Origin: Smallanthus sonchifolius
Taxonomy: Eukaryota; Streptophyta; Magnoliopsida; Asterales; Asteraceae
NCBI GenBank assembly: GCA_023525975.1
Contig: CM042018.1
Coordinates: forward strand, 72,981,001 to 73,045,000
Direction: 5' to 3'
Length of the DNA stretch: 64,000 nucleotides
Shown: positions 10,688 through 22,967 of the stretch, one piece after another
Layout of the letters: each line of letters begins with the position of its first letter
Numbering within the stretch: the stretch's first letter is position 1
Program-made: the position numbers and the translations under genes
Notes under the pieces: generated by a model
The model's input: the letters and a program-made list of their open reading frames with translations, nothing else
Told to the model about the DNA's origin: nothing
Databases searched by the model: none

Positions 10688-12314
10688 TGATGTCGCTCAG
10701 ACGGTCTATATAAAAACTAGCAAAACCTAACCTAGACTCCTATGTAATAAATGGAGTACCTTCAACTAAACCGCACTAACATGCATGTGGACTTATCGAG
10801 TGTAGCAAAGCTTAATGGTAAACCGAGTTATCGAACCCTCGAGACACTACTATAACTATACTAGACTCTGACCCGGACTAAAGATTGATGATTGGGTGGG
10901 TTGACTACACTAAAGATTAACTAATAATGCAGCAAACAAGATCGACTCAAGCTATCAAGATAAAGAACTAAGGAAATATCACAGATGGGAAGAATACTAC
11001 CTAGGTCAGAATCCTACTTGCAAAGCACAACTTCTACCGGTTCTGGAAACTAATATGGATCTGGGTTTCTAAGGAAACATCTCTAGACTATGTAGTGAAT
11101 CCCTAATCACTCTCAGGGTGTCACCAACTAAGGAACCTAAAGATGTAATAACTCACCAGCTAGTGGATTACCTTTTGGTCTCTCCAACAATGATAAAGTA
11201 CCCGAAAAACAGATCACCTTTCACTCTCATTGTCCACAATACATTCGAAGAATGCAAGGGGTAATCTCAAGATAAGAACTATGACTCAGAATAGCAACAA
11301 TCACTAGACACCTAATACCAACTTCCTCTCAGACAGTTGAAACTCGGATTCCTAATAACGAACACTAAACGACTATCTCTCACTTCTCGGGTATTGAGAC
11401 AGGATACACACTCAGTTCTAATGACTCTCAACCACAACTCCTATGGAAAATATTTCTAGCAAACCATATAAACAATCACAAACCCTAAAGTCTAAGACCT
11501 AGATACACCAATCAAACTGGAATACATCCACAATCAACACACGGAATCATAATCAAACACAAATAAGATCTTAGAATATAGATTCATCACAATTAATATC
11601 AAGAAACTGTTTACAAAATCATTAAACCCTCATTTAATATCCAAAACCGAATAAAAACTGAAACTTTATCAAGTATTCATCATGTGACCCAGGTAGTATC
11701 AATGATATAGCCAATACACATGTTTAAAACATTCAAGATAGAAGATTCAAACAAAGACATGGTTCAAACACATCAAACAAAGAATAAAAATCAAAGCTTG
11801 AAAACCGGAATCACTAATATAACAAACCCGGAATCCAATGTCTTCAAATTTCAACTCTGATTGACCTCCTAAGCTCCAAAATCGCCCCAAACTATGCTTC
11901 AGACGGCAAACAATCGAACTCCCTCGCATAATGGCATTAGAAACCTAATATAATTCAATCTGGGTTTTTTCATGGAATACAGGTCTCTCGCGTACCGCGA
12001 GAGACTAGGCAAGTTTCCTAGCGTAGCGCGAGGGACAATTTAGTCGCGGCCGGTTTTGGATTTCCTCGCGTACCGCGAGACTCTAAGCGTCAATCTTCGC
12101 GTACCGCGAGACCTTAAAAATCTAACTTTTCTCTTTTGAACTTGGGACTTCATTCTCTTGCTCGGTTTCTTCATGTATTGACTTATACTCACCTCAAGCA
12201 CCTGTAAACATACAATAGACTTAAATATAACTTAAAACGACTCAAAACGAAGATAAAACTAATCAAAACGAACTAAAACAATAGGAATAAAGATGTGTGC
12301 TTCGCACTACATCA
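10688..12314 (-). mobile_element. 5' LTR of the Athila-like element (1,627 bp)
   Basis: On the minus strand the LTR starts TGATGTAGTGCGAAGCACAC at 12314 and ends GAGCGACATCA at 10688, giving TGATGT/ACATCA terminal inverted repeats, followed by the primer site. Its U3 contains a palindrome array at 11984-12115. The remainder is non-coding. It abuts gypsy-2 LTR sequence at 12315. Confidence 0.85.
11984..12115. repeat. Four CG-rich palindromes in the Athila-like LTR
   Basis: The first unit (11984-12004) is a perfect 9-3-9 palindrome, arms TCTCTCGCG and CGCGAGAGA around TAC. A degenerate copy follows near 12017, then CTCGCG, TAC, CGCGAG near 12066 and CGCG, TAC, CGCGAG near 12097. A TATA-like TTATATTAG lies on the minus strand about 30 bp beyond the array. 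Confidence 0.9.
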
Positions 12315-12324
12315 GAAACCCTAT

Positions 12325-12494
12325 GACGGACCGTCACAGCTCCGCAACGGTCCGTCACGCCGCAATTCAACCAGACGCTGACGTGTGTCAGCTGACTTCG
12401 CAACCCTAGAGCGGTGATGGGCAGTCACCATTGGTAACGCTCCGGTACGACCCAAGCGGTGACGGACCGTCACCCCCCATAACGGTCCGTCACA
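12325..12494. repeat. Paired short palindromes ahead of gypsy-2 TATA box
   Basis: A composite is present twice, near 12327-12359 and 12462-12494: GACGGACCGTCAC, then about 14 bp, then AACGGTCCGTCAC. The second copy has an 8-1-8 palindrome (GGTGACGG, A, CCGTCACC). The second half-motif carries the reverse complement of the core ACGGACCGT. The group ends about 15 bp before the TATA box. Confidence 0.85.
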
Positions 12495-12509
12495 GCCACA
12501 ATTTGCCTT

Positions 12510-12517
12510 TATAAATA
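12510..12517 (+). promoter_or_regulatory. TATA box of gypsy-2 LTR
   Basis: TATAAATA sits in CCTTTATAAATAGAAAG, a strong plant TATA box, right after the palindromes and about 250 bp before the LTR splice donor. Confidence 0.75.
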
Positions 12518-12761
12518 GAAAGGTCGAGTTCTGGTCATTCCTCACAACAAAACTCAAACTCCTTAAAATGTATTTGATATCTCACTCTCACAATTCCATT
12601 CCCGCTCATACGTTTAAGTCTCTGAAGTACCGGTTCACTTAGGAGAAAGCTGAGAAGCTAAGAAACGCTTAATTGAAGAATCCAAGCTAGACGATCTAAG
12701 CAGAGAAGCTGCCCACTAGGACATTCATTCTAGAATCCTACTAAGTCGAGACTCTGTCAAG

Positions 12762-13169
12762 GTGAATACTTGTATTTTTATAAAAATGATTTCAAAACTA
12801 AAAATTGTTTCGATTATTCTCTGACTTGAATGAATTAATACAACCATTCGTTGCATAAGGTGATTTACTATATAGTAGTCAGCCCATAGAGTCACGTATA
12901 TATACACGTGTTATAGATGAGACACTGTAACAGGGCTTGGGGTTGAATCCTTGGTTGTTGTAAAGCCCATCGCTTGAGGCGTAAGGTAGATAGACATAAA
13001 AATATATCCAAGGTCCCTGGTGTGGCTGGTGGTTAGTCCGTTGACTGTGTAAATTGACTAGAAACTATGGACAAATTGTTCCACTTATTCACGCTTGTCA
13101 TATTATGATTCCAAATATACTTGTATTCACCAGTTTATACTGATAAAATATTTTCAAACGTTTTTACAG
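12762..13169 (+). other. Candidate intron inside gypsy-2 LTR with paired ends
   Basis: Donor CAAG|GTGAATAC at 12761/12762 and acceptor CGTTTTTACAG|GTAAC at 13169/13170, 408 nt. GTATTCACC at 13123-13131 is a perfect 9-bp complement of the donor GGTGAATAC (12761-12769), including the positions where this donor differs from the GGTGAGTT of other LTRs. This is the strongest single covariation case. Splicing is inferred. Confidence 0.55.
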
Positions 13170-13455
13170 GTAACCAAGGATGGATTGATTTTGATATAGC
13201 CATGTGATGACAAAGAATAGATATCATGAAAAAGGGAACGTCCACCCTAGACATCAGTTAAAAGAAATGACTCATGAAAACCTTGGCTTTGTAAATTAAA
13301 ACGTTTGTATACAATATCAGGGTTTATCCCAGTTTATGAAATGAAATGAAACGGAATATTCAGCTGTGTTTATAAATCTCTGATGAGATAAAATAAGAAA
13401 CAGGTACCAATCATTGGTCGCACGCACGAGTGGGATAAATCCGGGGTGTGACATA

Positions 13456-13469
13456 TTGGTATCAGAGCC
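13456..13469 (+). promoter_or_regulatory. Primer-binding site of gypsy-2 (Met-tRNA)
   Basis: TTGGTATCAGAGCC starts two bases after the LTR end. TGGTATCAGAGC is complementary to the 3' end of initiator Met-tRNA and primes minus-strand synthesis in most plant LTR elements. Confidence 0.9.
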
Positions 13470-13761
13470 ATTTGTTTCAGCATATTAGACACTAGAGATT
13501 AGTATCTAAGCTATAACATGATTATGATATTATTTGGTTTTAGCTAATTAAGATACTCAGGTAAGGTATCTAAGCTTAAACCAGTATAGACTGCATGATA
13601 AGAAAAGTACGTAGACCTTTATAATAATTAAGTGATAAACATACAGATGTCAGGAGATAACTATTATACCTGTATCTTCAGTCAAAAACGGAGAAGAAGG
13701 ATGTCATTCCACAGGATCGAGAGAAGAACCTATAATTATTTCTAACGATGAACGTAATAAA

Positions 13762-15129
13762 GTGATCGTCATCTCGGATGATGAATCCATGCCACAAGTT
13801 AACTCTGAGAACCTTAATGGTTCAAGCTCTTCCTGGATGATGGGAACATCGGATTTTGAAAACTGGGGTACTGGAACACCCCCACCAACTTATCATATGA
13901 ATCCTGATGAAGCAGGACCTAGCAGATCCTCTAAACTAATGATGTGTGTACGAACTCCGACTGAACATGTGCATATATCTTCAGAAGAAATGGAAGAAGT
14001 CTACCAGGAAGTACCAGAAGAAGAGGAACCTAATGAAATGGAAATGTGAGATCCATACCTGTATCCTGAAGGTGCTTCAAATCCTTATACTCTTCCAACA
14101 ATGATAGAGGAGTATATTGAAGAACCAGCTAATGGTCCTGATGATCCATACCATAATGTGTTTAACGACATATTATTTGGTATTCGTGAACCCCCTCCTC
14201 GGTATAATTATTCTTCAGCTCATCTTGGAACACCCATAGAATTCCTTGATCGTGCCTTCAGAGAAACTGGTGAAGTCAAGAAAGAATCAAGGCAGCTCAA
14301 GGAAAGGGTTCGTCAGCTGGAGGAAGAGAAATAAAAGATAAAAAAGAAAGAGTAAATTAACTAGAGGTAAAGGTAACCATCCGACCAATATGTAGTTATC
14401 TGACAAACTGAATGTTCTGTCTAAGGAAAGAGTTGTGTATAAATCTCTCCCAGACCCGTCATTCTTTCCTCGGAACATTTAGTTGGAGGTACTACTCTGG
14501 GATGATAACCACCCTAGTCTACTAAATATAATAAATAGGACAATTTATTATTTCAGTATCTAAAATATAAAGTATAAATAAAAGTATTTGTTTTATTCAG
14601 ATGACTGGAAAAGGAAAAGGTCCCTTCTATGTTTAAAAATATGCTCCTCCTGGATATGAATTCCAGCTTGCAAATGAAACGGATTTAGAAACTGGAACAA
14701 GTTCAAGACATTCAGGAAGTATATATCGGAGCTTAGGAGAATTAACACCTCCGGTAAATCCTTGTGTACCTTCCATCAGTTTTCATTCTGCTATTACAGC
14801 CGTAAGTCGAATTCCTGATTATGGAGAAAATCCATACTATAATCCTTATTATTATTATTATCAGGGACTACCTGAAATTCCATATGAAAATAATCCTGTT
14901 CCTGAAGGAGAAGAAGAGAAGATTCAAATAGGCCATATGAGTATTATGAGCCTACGAATGTACAAAATACTCAAGAAAATGAAGAAAGTTCTCATAAAGA
15001 TCATATTAGAGCCTTACAGGAACGAGTAACAGAATTAGAAAGAGAAAATCACAGATTAGCATCTGTAGACGCCCAGAATAGAGCGTTAAAACAAATGCTA
15101 GAAAATGCCTGTAACCAGGGTTATATGTA
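13762..15129 (+). pseudogene. Gypsy-2 leader ORFs upstream of gag (ORF0-like, two units)
   Basis: Two similar units precede gag. Unit 1 (13762-14334, stop at 14047) is acidic and Pro/Tyr-rich (GTGTPPPTYHMNPDEAGPS, PYHNVFNDILFGIREPPPRY) and ends in a coiled coil (ESRQLKERVRQLEEEK). Unit 2 (14601-15129) starts MTGKGKGPFYV, has Tyr-rich NPYYNPYYYYYQG and ends in a coiled coil (LQERVTELERENHRLASVDA); it has a stop near 14634 and a frameshift near 14930. No enzyme motif is visible and function is unknown. ORFs of similar style precede gag in gypsy-3 and gypsy-4 and are all that X retains. Confidence 0.6.
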
Positions 15130-15192
15130 AATTTCTTTCCAATTCCTCTAATGTATATTCCGAATAATAATAAATTCCTTCTTTTTAATAGA

Positions 15193-16062
15193 ATGTCGCA
15201 ACAAGGTCCTTCTTATAATACAAGGGGCAAGAGCAAACAAATTCAAAATGAAAATTCTAAACAACTGCAACAAAAAGCAGAAATAAAGAAACTGGTTGCA
15301 GAAGGAATAGAGGAAGCTCTTCCTAAAATTCTGAAAGCCATGAAGGAAGATAGAATGAAAAATAAATTGGTTGAATCTGAAAATAATCATCATGAAGAAA
15401 ACCATAGTTCAAATGAAGATAATTCATCAAGTATTGATTAAGAGATTAGCAAGAAAAGAAAGAGAAAGAAGGGATGTACATTGCGTGCATTCCGAGCTTG
15501 TCAACCTTTGGAATATGCTGGAAATGAAGGAGCAGTGGCAGCCCTGAGGTGGCTGGAGAAAACTGAGTCTGTTATCTCCATCAGCAAATGTGCTGATGAA
15601 GATATGGTGCTTTATGCATCAAATGTTTTTAAGGATGAAGTGTTGGAATGGTGGAATTCCATTGTTCAAGCCATGGCCCGGCATAAAGCATATGCCATGG
15701 AATGGGAGGAATTCGAAGATATGGTGATACAAAGATTCTGTCCCATTAATGAATGAGAGAGAATTGAAACCAAATTTTTAAATCTCCGTATGGAAGGAAC
15801 TAAACATCAGGAGTATGTCTCCAAGATATTTGAATGTGCTCGTTTGGTTCCCAATCTATTTACCCATGAACCCATTCTAATTAAAAGATATATTTGGGGT
15901 CTTACGGAGGAAATCAGAGATATGGTCAAGGCTACTATGCCTCAGACAATTGCATCTGCCGTGCAGCTAGGAGGAATTCTAACCGATGGTATGACAAGAA
16001 AACTGGAAGAAGGAAAAAATAAGGGAAGTGGCCAAGAAGGCTACAGAAAACTAGAAAAATAA
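15193..16062 (+). pseudogene. Gypsy-2 gag
   Basis: A single frame from ATG 15193 (MSQQGPSYNTRGKS) to 16062 with two in-frame stops (15439, 15754). The capsid domain includes NEGAVAALRWLEKTESV, EWWNSIVQAMARHK, EEFEDMVIQRFCPINE and YIWGLTEEIRDMVKATMPQ, the chromovirus retrotrans_gag pattern. Degraded zinc knuckles follow near 16130-16290; CFNCGETGHFKSTY has Tyr for the last Cys. It would form the particle shell. Unlike gypsy-3 and gypsy-4 I see no intron in its N-terminal part. Confidence 0.85.
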
Positions 16063-16329
16063 TTCTCCTTAGGAGAAAAGAAATCAGCCTACCAAAGAAG
16101 GATTTAATTTTTCTCTCCCTGAATGTAAAATCTGCAAGAAGAGGCACATTGGAGAATGCTTCTTCTAGAAAATTTACTCTCATTTCTGTAAGTAGACTGG
16201 GCATGTATTTGAAAATTGACCGAAGAAGAAAAATATCTCTTGTTTCAATTGTGGAGAGACTGGCCATTTTAAATCAACCTATCCAATGCTTAATCAAGCA
16301 GGATCTAGTGGGCAAAGGCTAATGAAGGA

Positions 16330-17915
16330 AATAAAAAGAATGTACGAGCTTTCGTACTTAATACTCGTGATGCTGCAGCAGTTCCAGATACAGTCACTGG
16401 TACATTCCTCATTGACAATATTTATGCTAGACTATTATTTGACCCTGGTGTAAATTTAAGTTTTATAGATTATAAATTTTGTAATCTATTAAACAAACCC
16501 TTAGTTCCACTAGATAGGATTTATGAAGTAGAAACGGCTGAAGGAAATCTCGTCAAGATCTTCGAATTCCTAAATGACTGTACTATCACAATATCCGGAC
16601 ACTTCATGCCTGTGCAATTAATGCCTATAACATTAGCAGGATTTGATGTTGTCTTAGGAATGGATTGGTTAGCCAATAATCAAGCCCATATCCTTTGTGA
16701 TAAACAGGCTAAAGAAATTCAAATTCGTTCTAGAAAGTCCTTAACAATCTTTGGTGACAAACAAAACTTACCTCTAGGAATCATCTCAATACTAAAAGCA
16801 ACTAAATGCCTTCAGAATGGATGCATTGCATATTTAATTCAGATATCTACCAGTACAAAAGAAAAGAAGATTGAAGATGTACCGGTAGTAGTTGATTTTG
16901 CATATGTATTTCCAGATGAATTACCTAGTATACCACCCGAAAGAGAAGTAGAATTCAAAATCAATCGTGTACCATGAATAGCTCCTATTGCCAAAGCTCC
17001 ATACCAATTAGCTCCTACTGAAATGAAAGAATTGAAAACGCAATTGGATGAATTACTAGAGAAAAGATTCATTCGCCCAAGTTCATCTCCTTAGGGTGTC
17101 CAATTCTTTTCGTTAAAAAGAAAGACGGTACAATGCGGATGTGCATTGATTACCAGGATCTAAACAAAGTAACGATTAAGAATCGCTATCCACTTCCTAG
17201 AATTGATGATATGTTGGATCAATTGCAAGGCGCTTGCCAATTCTCAAAAATAGATCTTCGATCAGGATATCACCAACTGAATGTTCAAGAAAAAGATATT
17301 CCTAAAACCACTTTCTGAACCAGATATAGACATTATGAGTTCACAGTTATGCCGTTTGGACATACTAATGCTCCTGCCGTATTTATGGATATGATGAATC
17401 GTATCTGTAAACCCTATCTAGATAAATTTGTAATTGTCTTCATTGACTATATACTTATTTTTTCAAGAAGTGCGGAAGATCATGGAAATTATCTCAGAAT
17501 AATACTTGAACTTCTGAGAAAGGAGAAATTGTATGCTAAATTCTCTAAATGTGAATTTTGGCTTAGAGAAGTACAATTTCTTGGCCATATAGTGAATGCA
17601 GAAGGTATTCAAGTAGACCCATCCAAAATTGAAGCTATATCCAAATGGAAAATTCCTAAATCTCCGACAGAAGTCCATAGTTTCTTGGGTCTTGTAGGAT
17701 ACTATAGACAATTTATTCAGGATTTCTCAAAGATTGCAGTTCCTCTGACTACTTTAACTCGCAAAAACGTAAAGTATGATTGGGGAACAAAGCAAGAAGA
17801 AGCTTTCCAAATTCTAAAATAGAAACTGACTCATGCACCTATACTGGCTTTGCCAGATGGCAATGAAGACTTTATAGTCTATTGGGATGCTTCTCACAAC
17901 GGTCTAGGTTGTGTG
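16330..17915 (+). pseudogene. Gypsy-2 protease and reverse transcriptase, cut by X
   Basis: Protease about 16390-16700: active site FDPGVNLSF (normally DTG or DSG) and GFDVVLGMDWL. RT about 16990-17750: CIDYQDLNKVTIKNRYPLPR, KIDLRSGYHQL, MPFGHTNAPAVF. The catalytic FIDDIL box is FIDYIL, so one metal-binding Asp is Tyr. Stops occur at 16976, near 17092 and at 17316, with a frameshift near 17100 and another stop at 17820. RNase H begins at about 17830 and is cut at 17915 by X; it resumes at 55444 after the GTGTG duplication. Enzymatically dead. Confidence 0.9.
17911..17915 (+). other. Target site duplication of X (left copy)
   Basis: GTGTG here and at 55444-55448 flanks element X. Removing X rejoins the gypsy-2 RNase H coding sequence (GLGCV before, LMQRNKVIGYAS after). 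Confidence 0.9.
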
Positions 17916-19340
17916 TGTCACACCCCAATCGACGACGGAATACGTCAGGACGGGACATGTAGATTATTCATGATCTCAAGGTTGACTAAATTGTAATACA
18001 TTAAATCCATTTCAATTCAAATAAACATAAACCAATTCCAAAGTATATAAATGAAATACAAATTGTTCTTGAATTAAAATTAACTAAGTCCCAAAGCCTA
18101 TGTGTAGCAAGTCTTGATTAAACATTAGCGCATGAAACATGAATAAAATAAGGTCAACTATAAAGTTGGTGAGCATACACAGGTTTGTACATAGATAGTA
18201 TATAGATGTGAATTAACAAATCCTTACATAACATGATAAAATAAGGCATTTATGGGGAGCCACTATTGTGTAACGAAAAGTACAATCAAACCTTTGTAAC
18301 TAGCATGCAAATTGTGTTGTCGGTAACAATCACCCCAATATGGGTGGGTTTGTCAGACTCAATAGATCTATCATTGTTAACCGCCGGCTTGAATAGTTAA
18401 TGATTGCACATGAATTGCACACAAACAGTTAACACACCTAGTACTCAAACATAAAGCTCAAATTTGCACACATGAATGTAAAGTGTATTTGTATTTGTGT
18501 AGTTTGTGTAAATGTAAAGAATTTTATATATAGAGTTCATGTTTCACCCCAAAAAGTGTGAAAAGGGGCTATTTAATACTCACCTGAATCAAAGGTAGCA
18601 CGAGAGTCTAGATGGCAAAGTAATCCTTGTAACTCACCACGTTAACCTAGAGTGTAATGTATAGGAATCTAGATTAATAATATGTAGAATAGTCTCAGGC
18701 CAAGTCTAGGATTTTGGTGGGACTTAGGTGTAGGGTTTTGTACAAAACGGGTTTGTGTTTGCGTTTGAATAAGAATGACTTAGGGTTTTAAATAAATAAA
18801 TTATATTTATTTATTTATTATAAAAATATGAGTCATTGAAAGTAAAGTGTAAATATGTATTAGTATATACATATACATATTTAAGAAAAATATACTAGAT
18901 GTCAATTAAACCTAAATGGATTAAAAAAAATAATATTTTAAACTATTAATTTCTTTTTACTCATTTAATTATGATATTGCATCCCTTTACAATAAGCTAA
19001 ATGTGAAAAATATTGGTTTGTATATATTTTGGTAAATTACATTGATTTAAATACAAATTAACTCTAAATGGGTTCTATAAAACATGGTAGGAGTATTTAT
19101 AAAATCTTACTAACATTTTATAAATTAGGTATTTTGCTTTGTGATTTAATAGTTTATTCTAAAATAGTTTGTAAATTGTTTTTATAAATGGGATTTAAAC
19201 ATTTATATTGTAAAGAAATAAAGGTTTCATGTAAAAATGCATATTATTGTACAAACACGATCTAGTTAAAGTTAGGTTTATAAAATAATTTTTGTATAAC
19301 TTAATTACTGTTTAAAAACGATTTTTAAAAATAAAAGAAC

Positions 19341-19404
19341 GCCACCCGGCTTGAACCCGGGTGGGTTCTGTGTATGTATAGTGTTCTACCACTGGACAAG
19401 GGGC
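19341..19404 (-). other. tRNA-Gly-like module in X 3' LTR
   Basis: On the minus strand: GTCCAGTGGTAGAACACTAT then ACCCGGGTTCAAGCCGGGTG, resembling plant Gly-tRNA (A-box AGTGGTAGAA; B-box GGTTCAAGCC; T-stem CACCCGG/CCGGGTG). The anticodon region is shortened. It lies in sense relative to the LTR and has a counterpart at 54079-54142. Confidence 0.6.
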
Positions 19405-19500
19405 GCAACCCATGTACTGGAACCGGTTTGACCGGATATTAACGTGATCAAGGTAGGGACCGGTTCTGGATTTAATACACGCGCAAAAGGGTCCCGATTT

Positions 19501-19563
19501 GTGGGTTTCGAACCCACGCTATCTGGTCCGATGGTGCAAGGACTTAACCAGTCGGACCAGATG
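19501..19563 (-). other. Second tRNA-like module in X 3' LTR
   Basis: On the minus strand: CTGGTTAAG (A-box end) and GTGGGTTCGAAACCCAC, a perfect 5-bp T-stem with the canonical loop TTCGAAA (B-box). A perfect 11-bp inverted repeat (19521-19531 with 19552-19562, ATCTGGTCCGA) encloses a 20-nt loop in place of the D and anticodon arms. The copy in the 5' LTR (54240-54302) keeps the T-arm but has mismatches in the 11-bp stem. Confidence 0.6.
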
Positions 19564-21711
19564 GTTTTGCTGGTTAAGTAGGAAGTTCAAACAACTAATT
19601 AGAAAACGTAACTCAAGCCCCAAATCGAATCGGCGTTTATAAAGAACATGAACCCAAGGTTCAGTTTTGGTCCGATCGATCCGGTTGTTACCAATAGGTA
19701 TGGGGTTAAAGGAGAGCACTCGAAAACGATTCAAACGACACAAAACTTACGTGATTTGGTGAAGGGTCGAGTGAGAATGAATGGGATGAACTGAATCATT
19801 GACTTGAGACTCGATCGGGTTCTAGAGGCGAAATGGGGTGAATGTGCGTGATCAGGGAGTTTCTTTTAGGTTGTGCGAAGGTGTGTGATTGTTTTAGGTG
19901 GATTAATTTCACCTTAATTGTTCGATTTGATTAAGAGTTTGCGAGTACAGCTGTGGTTCACCAATTACGCATAAATTTAATGATCTAGGAATGAATTGGG
20001 TCATGCTATGGTACTGGATACATGAGGGAATTGTTAAGCATGATTTTCGGGATTTAGAACGTGTTTATTGTATGAATTAATGAGGAATTGATGCGGGTTC
20101 GACTGTGTAAAGTCAAACCGGTTTGAATTGTTTTTTGAATTCACCATTGACTGTGAAAATGAATGATTTGAGTCGCTTAATGGCTTTGGAAATAGTCGCA
20201 TGATGTCCTAGTATACAAGGCAAGTCCCAATCCGACGGGTCTTGACTCAATTAGGTCTTGATTTGCTCGGGGAGGGAATGTTGACTTTCAAAGTCAACCT
20301 TTTGTCCAAGGAAGTCAAAATTAGAAATTTGTTGATGAATGGGTTCAAGTTGGGGTAAAAAGGTTCGATTGTAAGTGTGGCAATCCGGACTTTTCATGTT
20401 AACCCAGTTAGCAATCCAGTTAAACCCTGACTATTCACAAACTTCAGGGACTTGAATTGTCAATTTTCAAACTCAAAACTCAAGGACTATTTGTGTATTT
20501 AGCCTAAACCTAATTATATTTGACTTTGTAAGGTCAAAATGAATTATCTAAATCTTGTTGACTTTTAAAAGTCAAACAATCCATGTTCTAACTCCATCTA
20601 AACTGTAGGGACTGTTTCTACCAAATTCTCAAACCCTAATACTGAAAACCAGAGGGACCAATTCTGTAATTAACCCTAACTTGATTCCTGTTTGACCTTC
20701 TAAAGTCAAACTCACAGTTTTGCCCAAATTCAAAATCCATACTCGAAATTTGTTGCTATTAATAACTGATATCCATGTTAACGACATTAACGATCTTAAT
20801 TAAGGTTTTAATCATCGGCATTACGATCATTTAAACTCAATAATGGGAATTAAAAACGTAACCGATGAACTCAATGCTAAATCGATCGAATTCGTTCATA
20901 GCAGTCACAATTCTTATGAATTGGACATCCACGCACTTTAGTCGAGTCCCTCTGAACCTCCTGCGTATTCTAATTTGGCCGGAGTAGCAACTGGAGTCAC
21001 CTGAGACTAACCTGCAAGTCGTCGGACTGAGCCTTGATCGATCGCTATGAATTCTAACTCCATTATGGTAATTGAAACTTCTTACACCTTCGTTTTTACT
21101 CATGTACTGAAAGCCCTATGTTAATTAGAGCTTACAGCAATGATTTTAACATGAACCCGATTCTAGGGTTCGTCCGATTATGGTTTAATCGAACCCTAAC
21201 CTAGACACATTTGCAATGCAATTAATTCATATCAGTAGATTCGCAACTCTCTGTATAATGATAGCCCCATGTCAAATTGATCTCAAATCATCGAATTAAT
21301 CAAAATCCTATAACTAGGGTTCGTTCATAATCTGTTTTAGGGTTTTTGATGTGGAACTAAACCAAAATGAAATTAATTTATCATACACAGATTCGAAATG
21401 TCCTAATCAATAAAAGCCCCATGTTTTTATCAAGGTTTAATATCGAATTCAATAGATTTGATTTTGGGTTTATATCTAGGGTTTTTGGTCATAGAATCAG
21501 AAATTGAACACCTGGACTTTTCATTTTTACAATTAATCACTACCTCAGGTTCGAAATACCCCATCTATCAAAACCCCTATGAACATGCATTCAATCGTGA
21601 TCGAGATCGATGGGGATTGGGGTGGTCTGATTCGGATCGTGACTAAGGGTAGAGGGGAGGGGGTTTGGAATCGTTAAAATCATTTCAGAAGCATCCTTGT
21701 GGCGAATCCCT

Positions 21712-21780
21712 AGCCAGCCGAGATGGTTAAGACTTGTGGCTGTTGTGGGATAGACTCAGGTTCGAATCCCACAATCCACG
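21712..21780 (+). other. tRNA-like module in gypsy-3 5' LTR
   Basis: GCCGAGATGGTTAAGAC (A-box, as in Ser/Leu tRNAs) is followed 31 nt later by GGTTCGAATCC, an exact B-box. GTGGG and CCCAC can pair around the B-box but with an insertion, so it is a degenerate tRNA or a SINE head. A T-rich run (TTTATTTTT) follows. Sense to the LTR, about 1.34 kb from its start. Confidence 0.6.
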
Positions 21781-21982
21781 TTTATTTTTCTGAACAATTT
21801 TTAAGTTACATTTCTAAATAAAATCATTTTCCATATTATCATATTAATATATTAGTGTGTTTGGAAACCGGAAACCACCCATTGGCTCGGGTTTGGTTTG
21901 TAAACCATATTTATTATTAAAAACTCATTTATAAAATAATATTTATATTATTTTCAACCCAAAACTCCAACTAAAAATAATA

Positions 21983-22019
<37 letters not shown>

Positions 22020-22496
22020 TTCATCACGTTCATAAACATTTTTGTAGCGTTTCAAAGTTATAAATGATATAATTATTCGTATTATTTACACTCGATACAC
22101 CCTCGAATAAAAATAATAAATTATTATTTTTGTCACGCAAGTTAATTGTTTACGTTACTTCGCTAAACTTAAAAATAATATAATAAATTATGTTATTTTC
22201 CTAGACTTCTATCTAACGACAAAACGCTCGAATATATTTATTATATATTATTTTGTCATTCCTCGCGTAACGTATACATCTTAATTACTAATTAAAGAAT
22301 TCTTATTCCCGTAGACACGTTCATGTACTCTTAATCATTATAGCGTTTCTTTAGGACGTTCAACCTTCCGTATTGTCGTCACATATTCCCATTGTATCCC
22401 TAATTATGTGTATAATTCTAGGGCATATGTAAGCCATTGCAGGATAACACTCGAGGTTCCAATCGTATTCTAGTGTGAACTACCTACGCCGTGCAG

Positions 22497-22967
22497 GTGA
22501 GTTTTCACGGCCCCTTTTATTGTTTCAAATTGGGGGGAGAAAAACATGACACAAACTATTTTAGATTATTGTAATTCATCTGTTATCACTGTTGAGGCTA
22601 AGCGTAACACACTATCACTGAAAGTCCTCATCACACATCGAACCGTTAATATGGATCTTAGCGAGGTAATGTTTAGTAGTACTACTAGGTTTGACAAATC
22701 CCACCCGCGTTAGTCACGCTAACTCGATTGGAGATCGAACGGGTGAAATGTTTGCCTACTCACATCGCCGGGGTTGATAGACCTGGCAGGAGGCAAATAA
22801 ACAAACAGTCAGCTTCGGTTGCGAGCGCTTAAGTTAAACATGAATATAGGTTAGCTACCTATGGATACATATTGAATGATCAATAATCTCGTAAACGTTT
22901 ATTTATATACTGAAACCTGTGAACTCACTAACCTCGTGTTGACATCTTTTCTTGCATGTTTTCTCAG
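22497..22967 (+). other. Candidate intron in gypsy-3 5' LTR with paired ends
   Basis: Donor GTGCAG|GTGAGTTTTCAC and acceptor CATGTTTTCTCAG|GTCGC, 471 nt. GTGAACTCACT at 22919-22929 pairs with the donor GGTGAGTTTTCAC (two bulged T, one G-U). A CCCC...GGGG pair (about 22513-22540) follows the donor. The 3' LTR has the same at 34415-34884. Confidence 0.55.

Larger units (their letters stand above)
4709..12314 (-). mobile_element. Athila-like Ty3/gypsy element, 5' part
   Basis: Minus-strand element with 5' LTR 10688-12314, an Asp-tRNA-type primer site (10662-10681), gag (split by solo LTR Z) and protease, then unassigned sequence to 4709, where copia-1 interrupts it. RT, RNase H, integrase and the 3' LTR would lie left of the window if they exist. 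The gag (KFFKKYYPPSRAARLRDQI) and protease (LGASINLMP, LILGHPFLRTA) styles are those of Athila/Tat elements. The LTR end at 12314 abuts the LTR of gypsy-2, into which it inserted. Confidence 0.8.
12315..13453 (+). mobile_element. Gypsy-2 5' LTR, 3' portion
   Basis: The left part is cut off by the Athila-like insertion at 12314/12315; the right end is CCGGGGTGTGACA at 13453, followed by a Met-tRNA primer site. It contains a palindrome group (12325-12494), a TATA box (12510-12517) and an intron-like segment (12762-13169). No coding sequence. Confidence 0.8.
17916..20375 (-). mobile_element. X 3' LTR, first part
   Basis: Begins TGTCACACCCCAATCGACGA and runs to 20375, where gypsy-3 inserts with duplication GTAAG (20371-20375). 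The corresponding position in the 5' LTR (about 55118) is uninterrupted and shows the empty site. It carries two tRNA-like modules (19341-19404, 19501-19563) and the donor half of the LTR intron (18583 downward); its acceptor is mutated (minus-strand CAG to CAT near 18133), while the 5' LTR copy keeps it. Confidence 0.85.

Noticed and set aside
19501..19563. Functional host tRNA gene
   Set aside because: No cloverleaf with a proper anticodon arm or acceptor stem; it is repeated in both LTRs of X.
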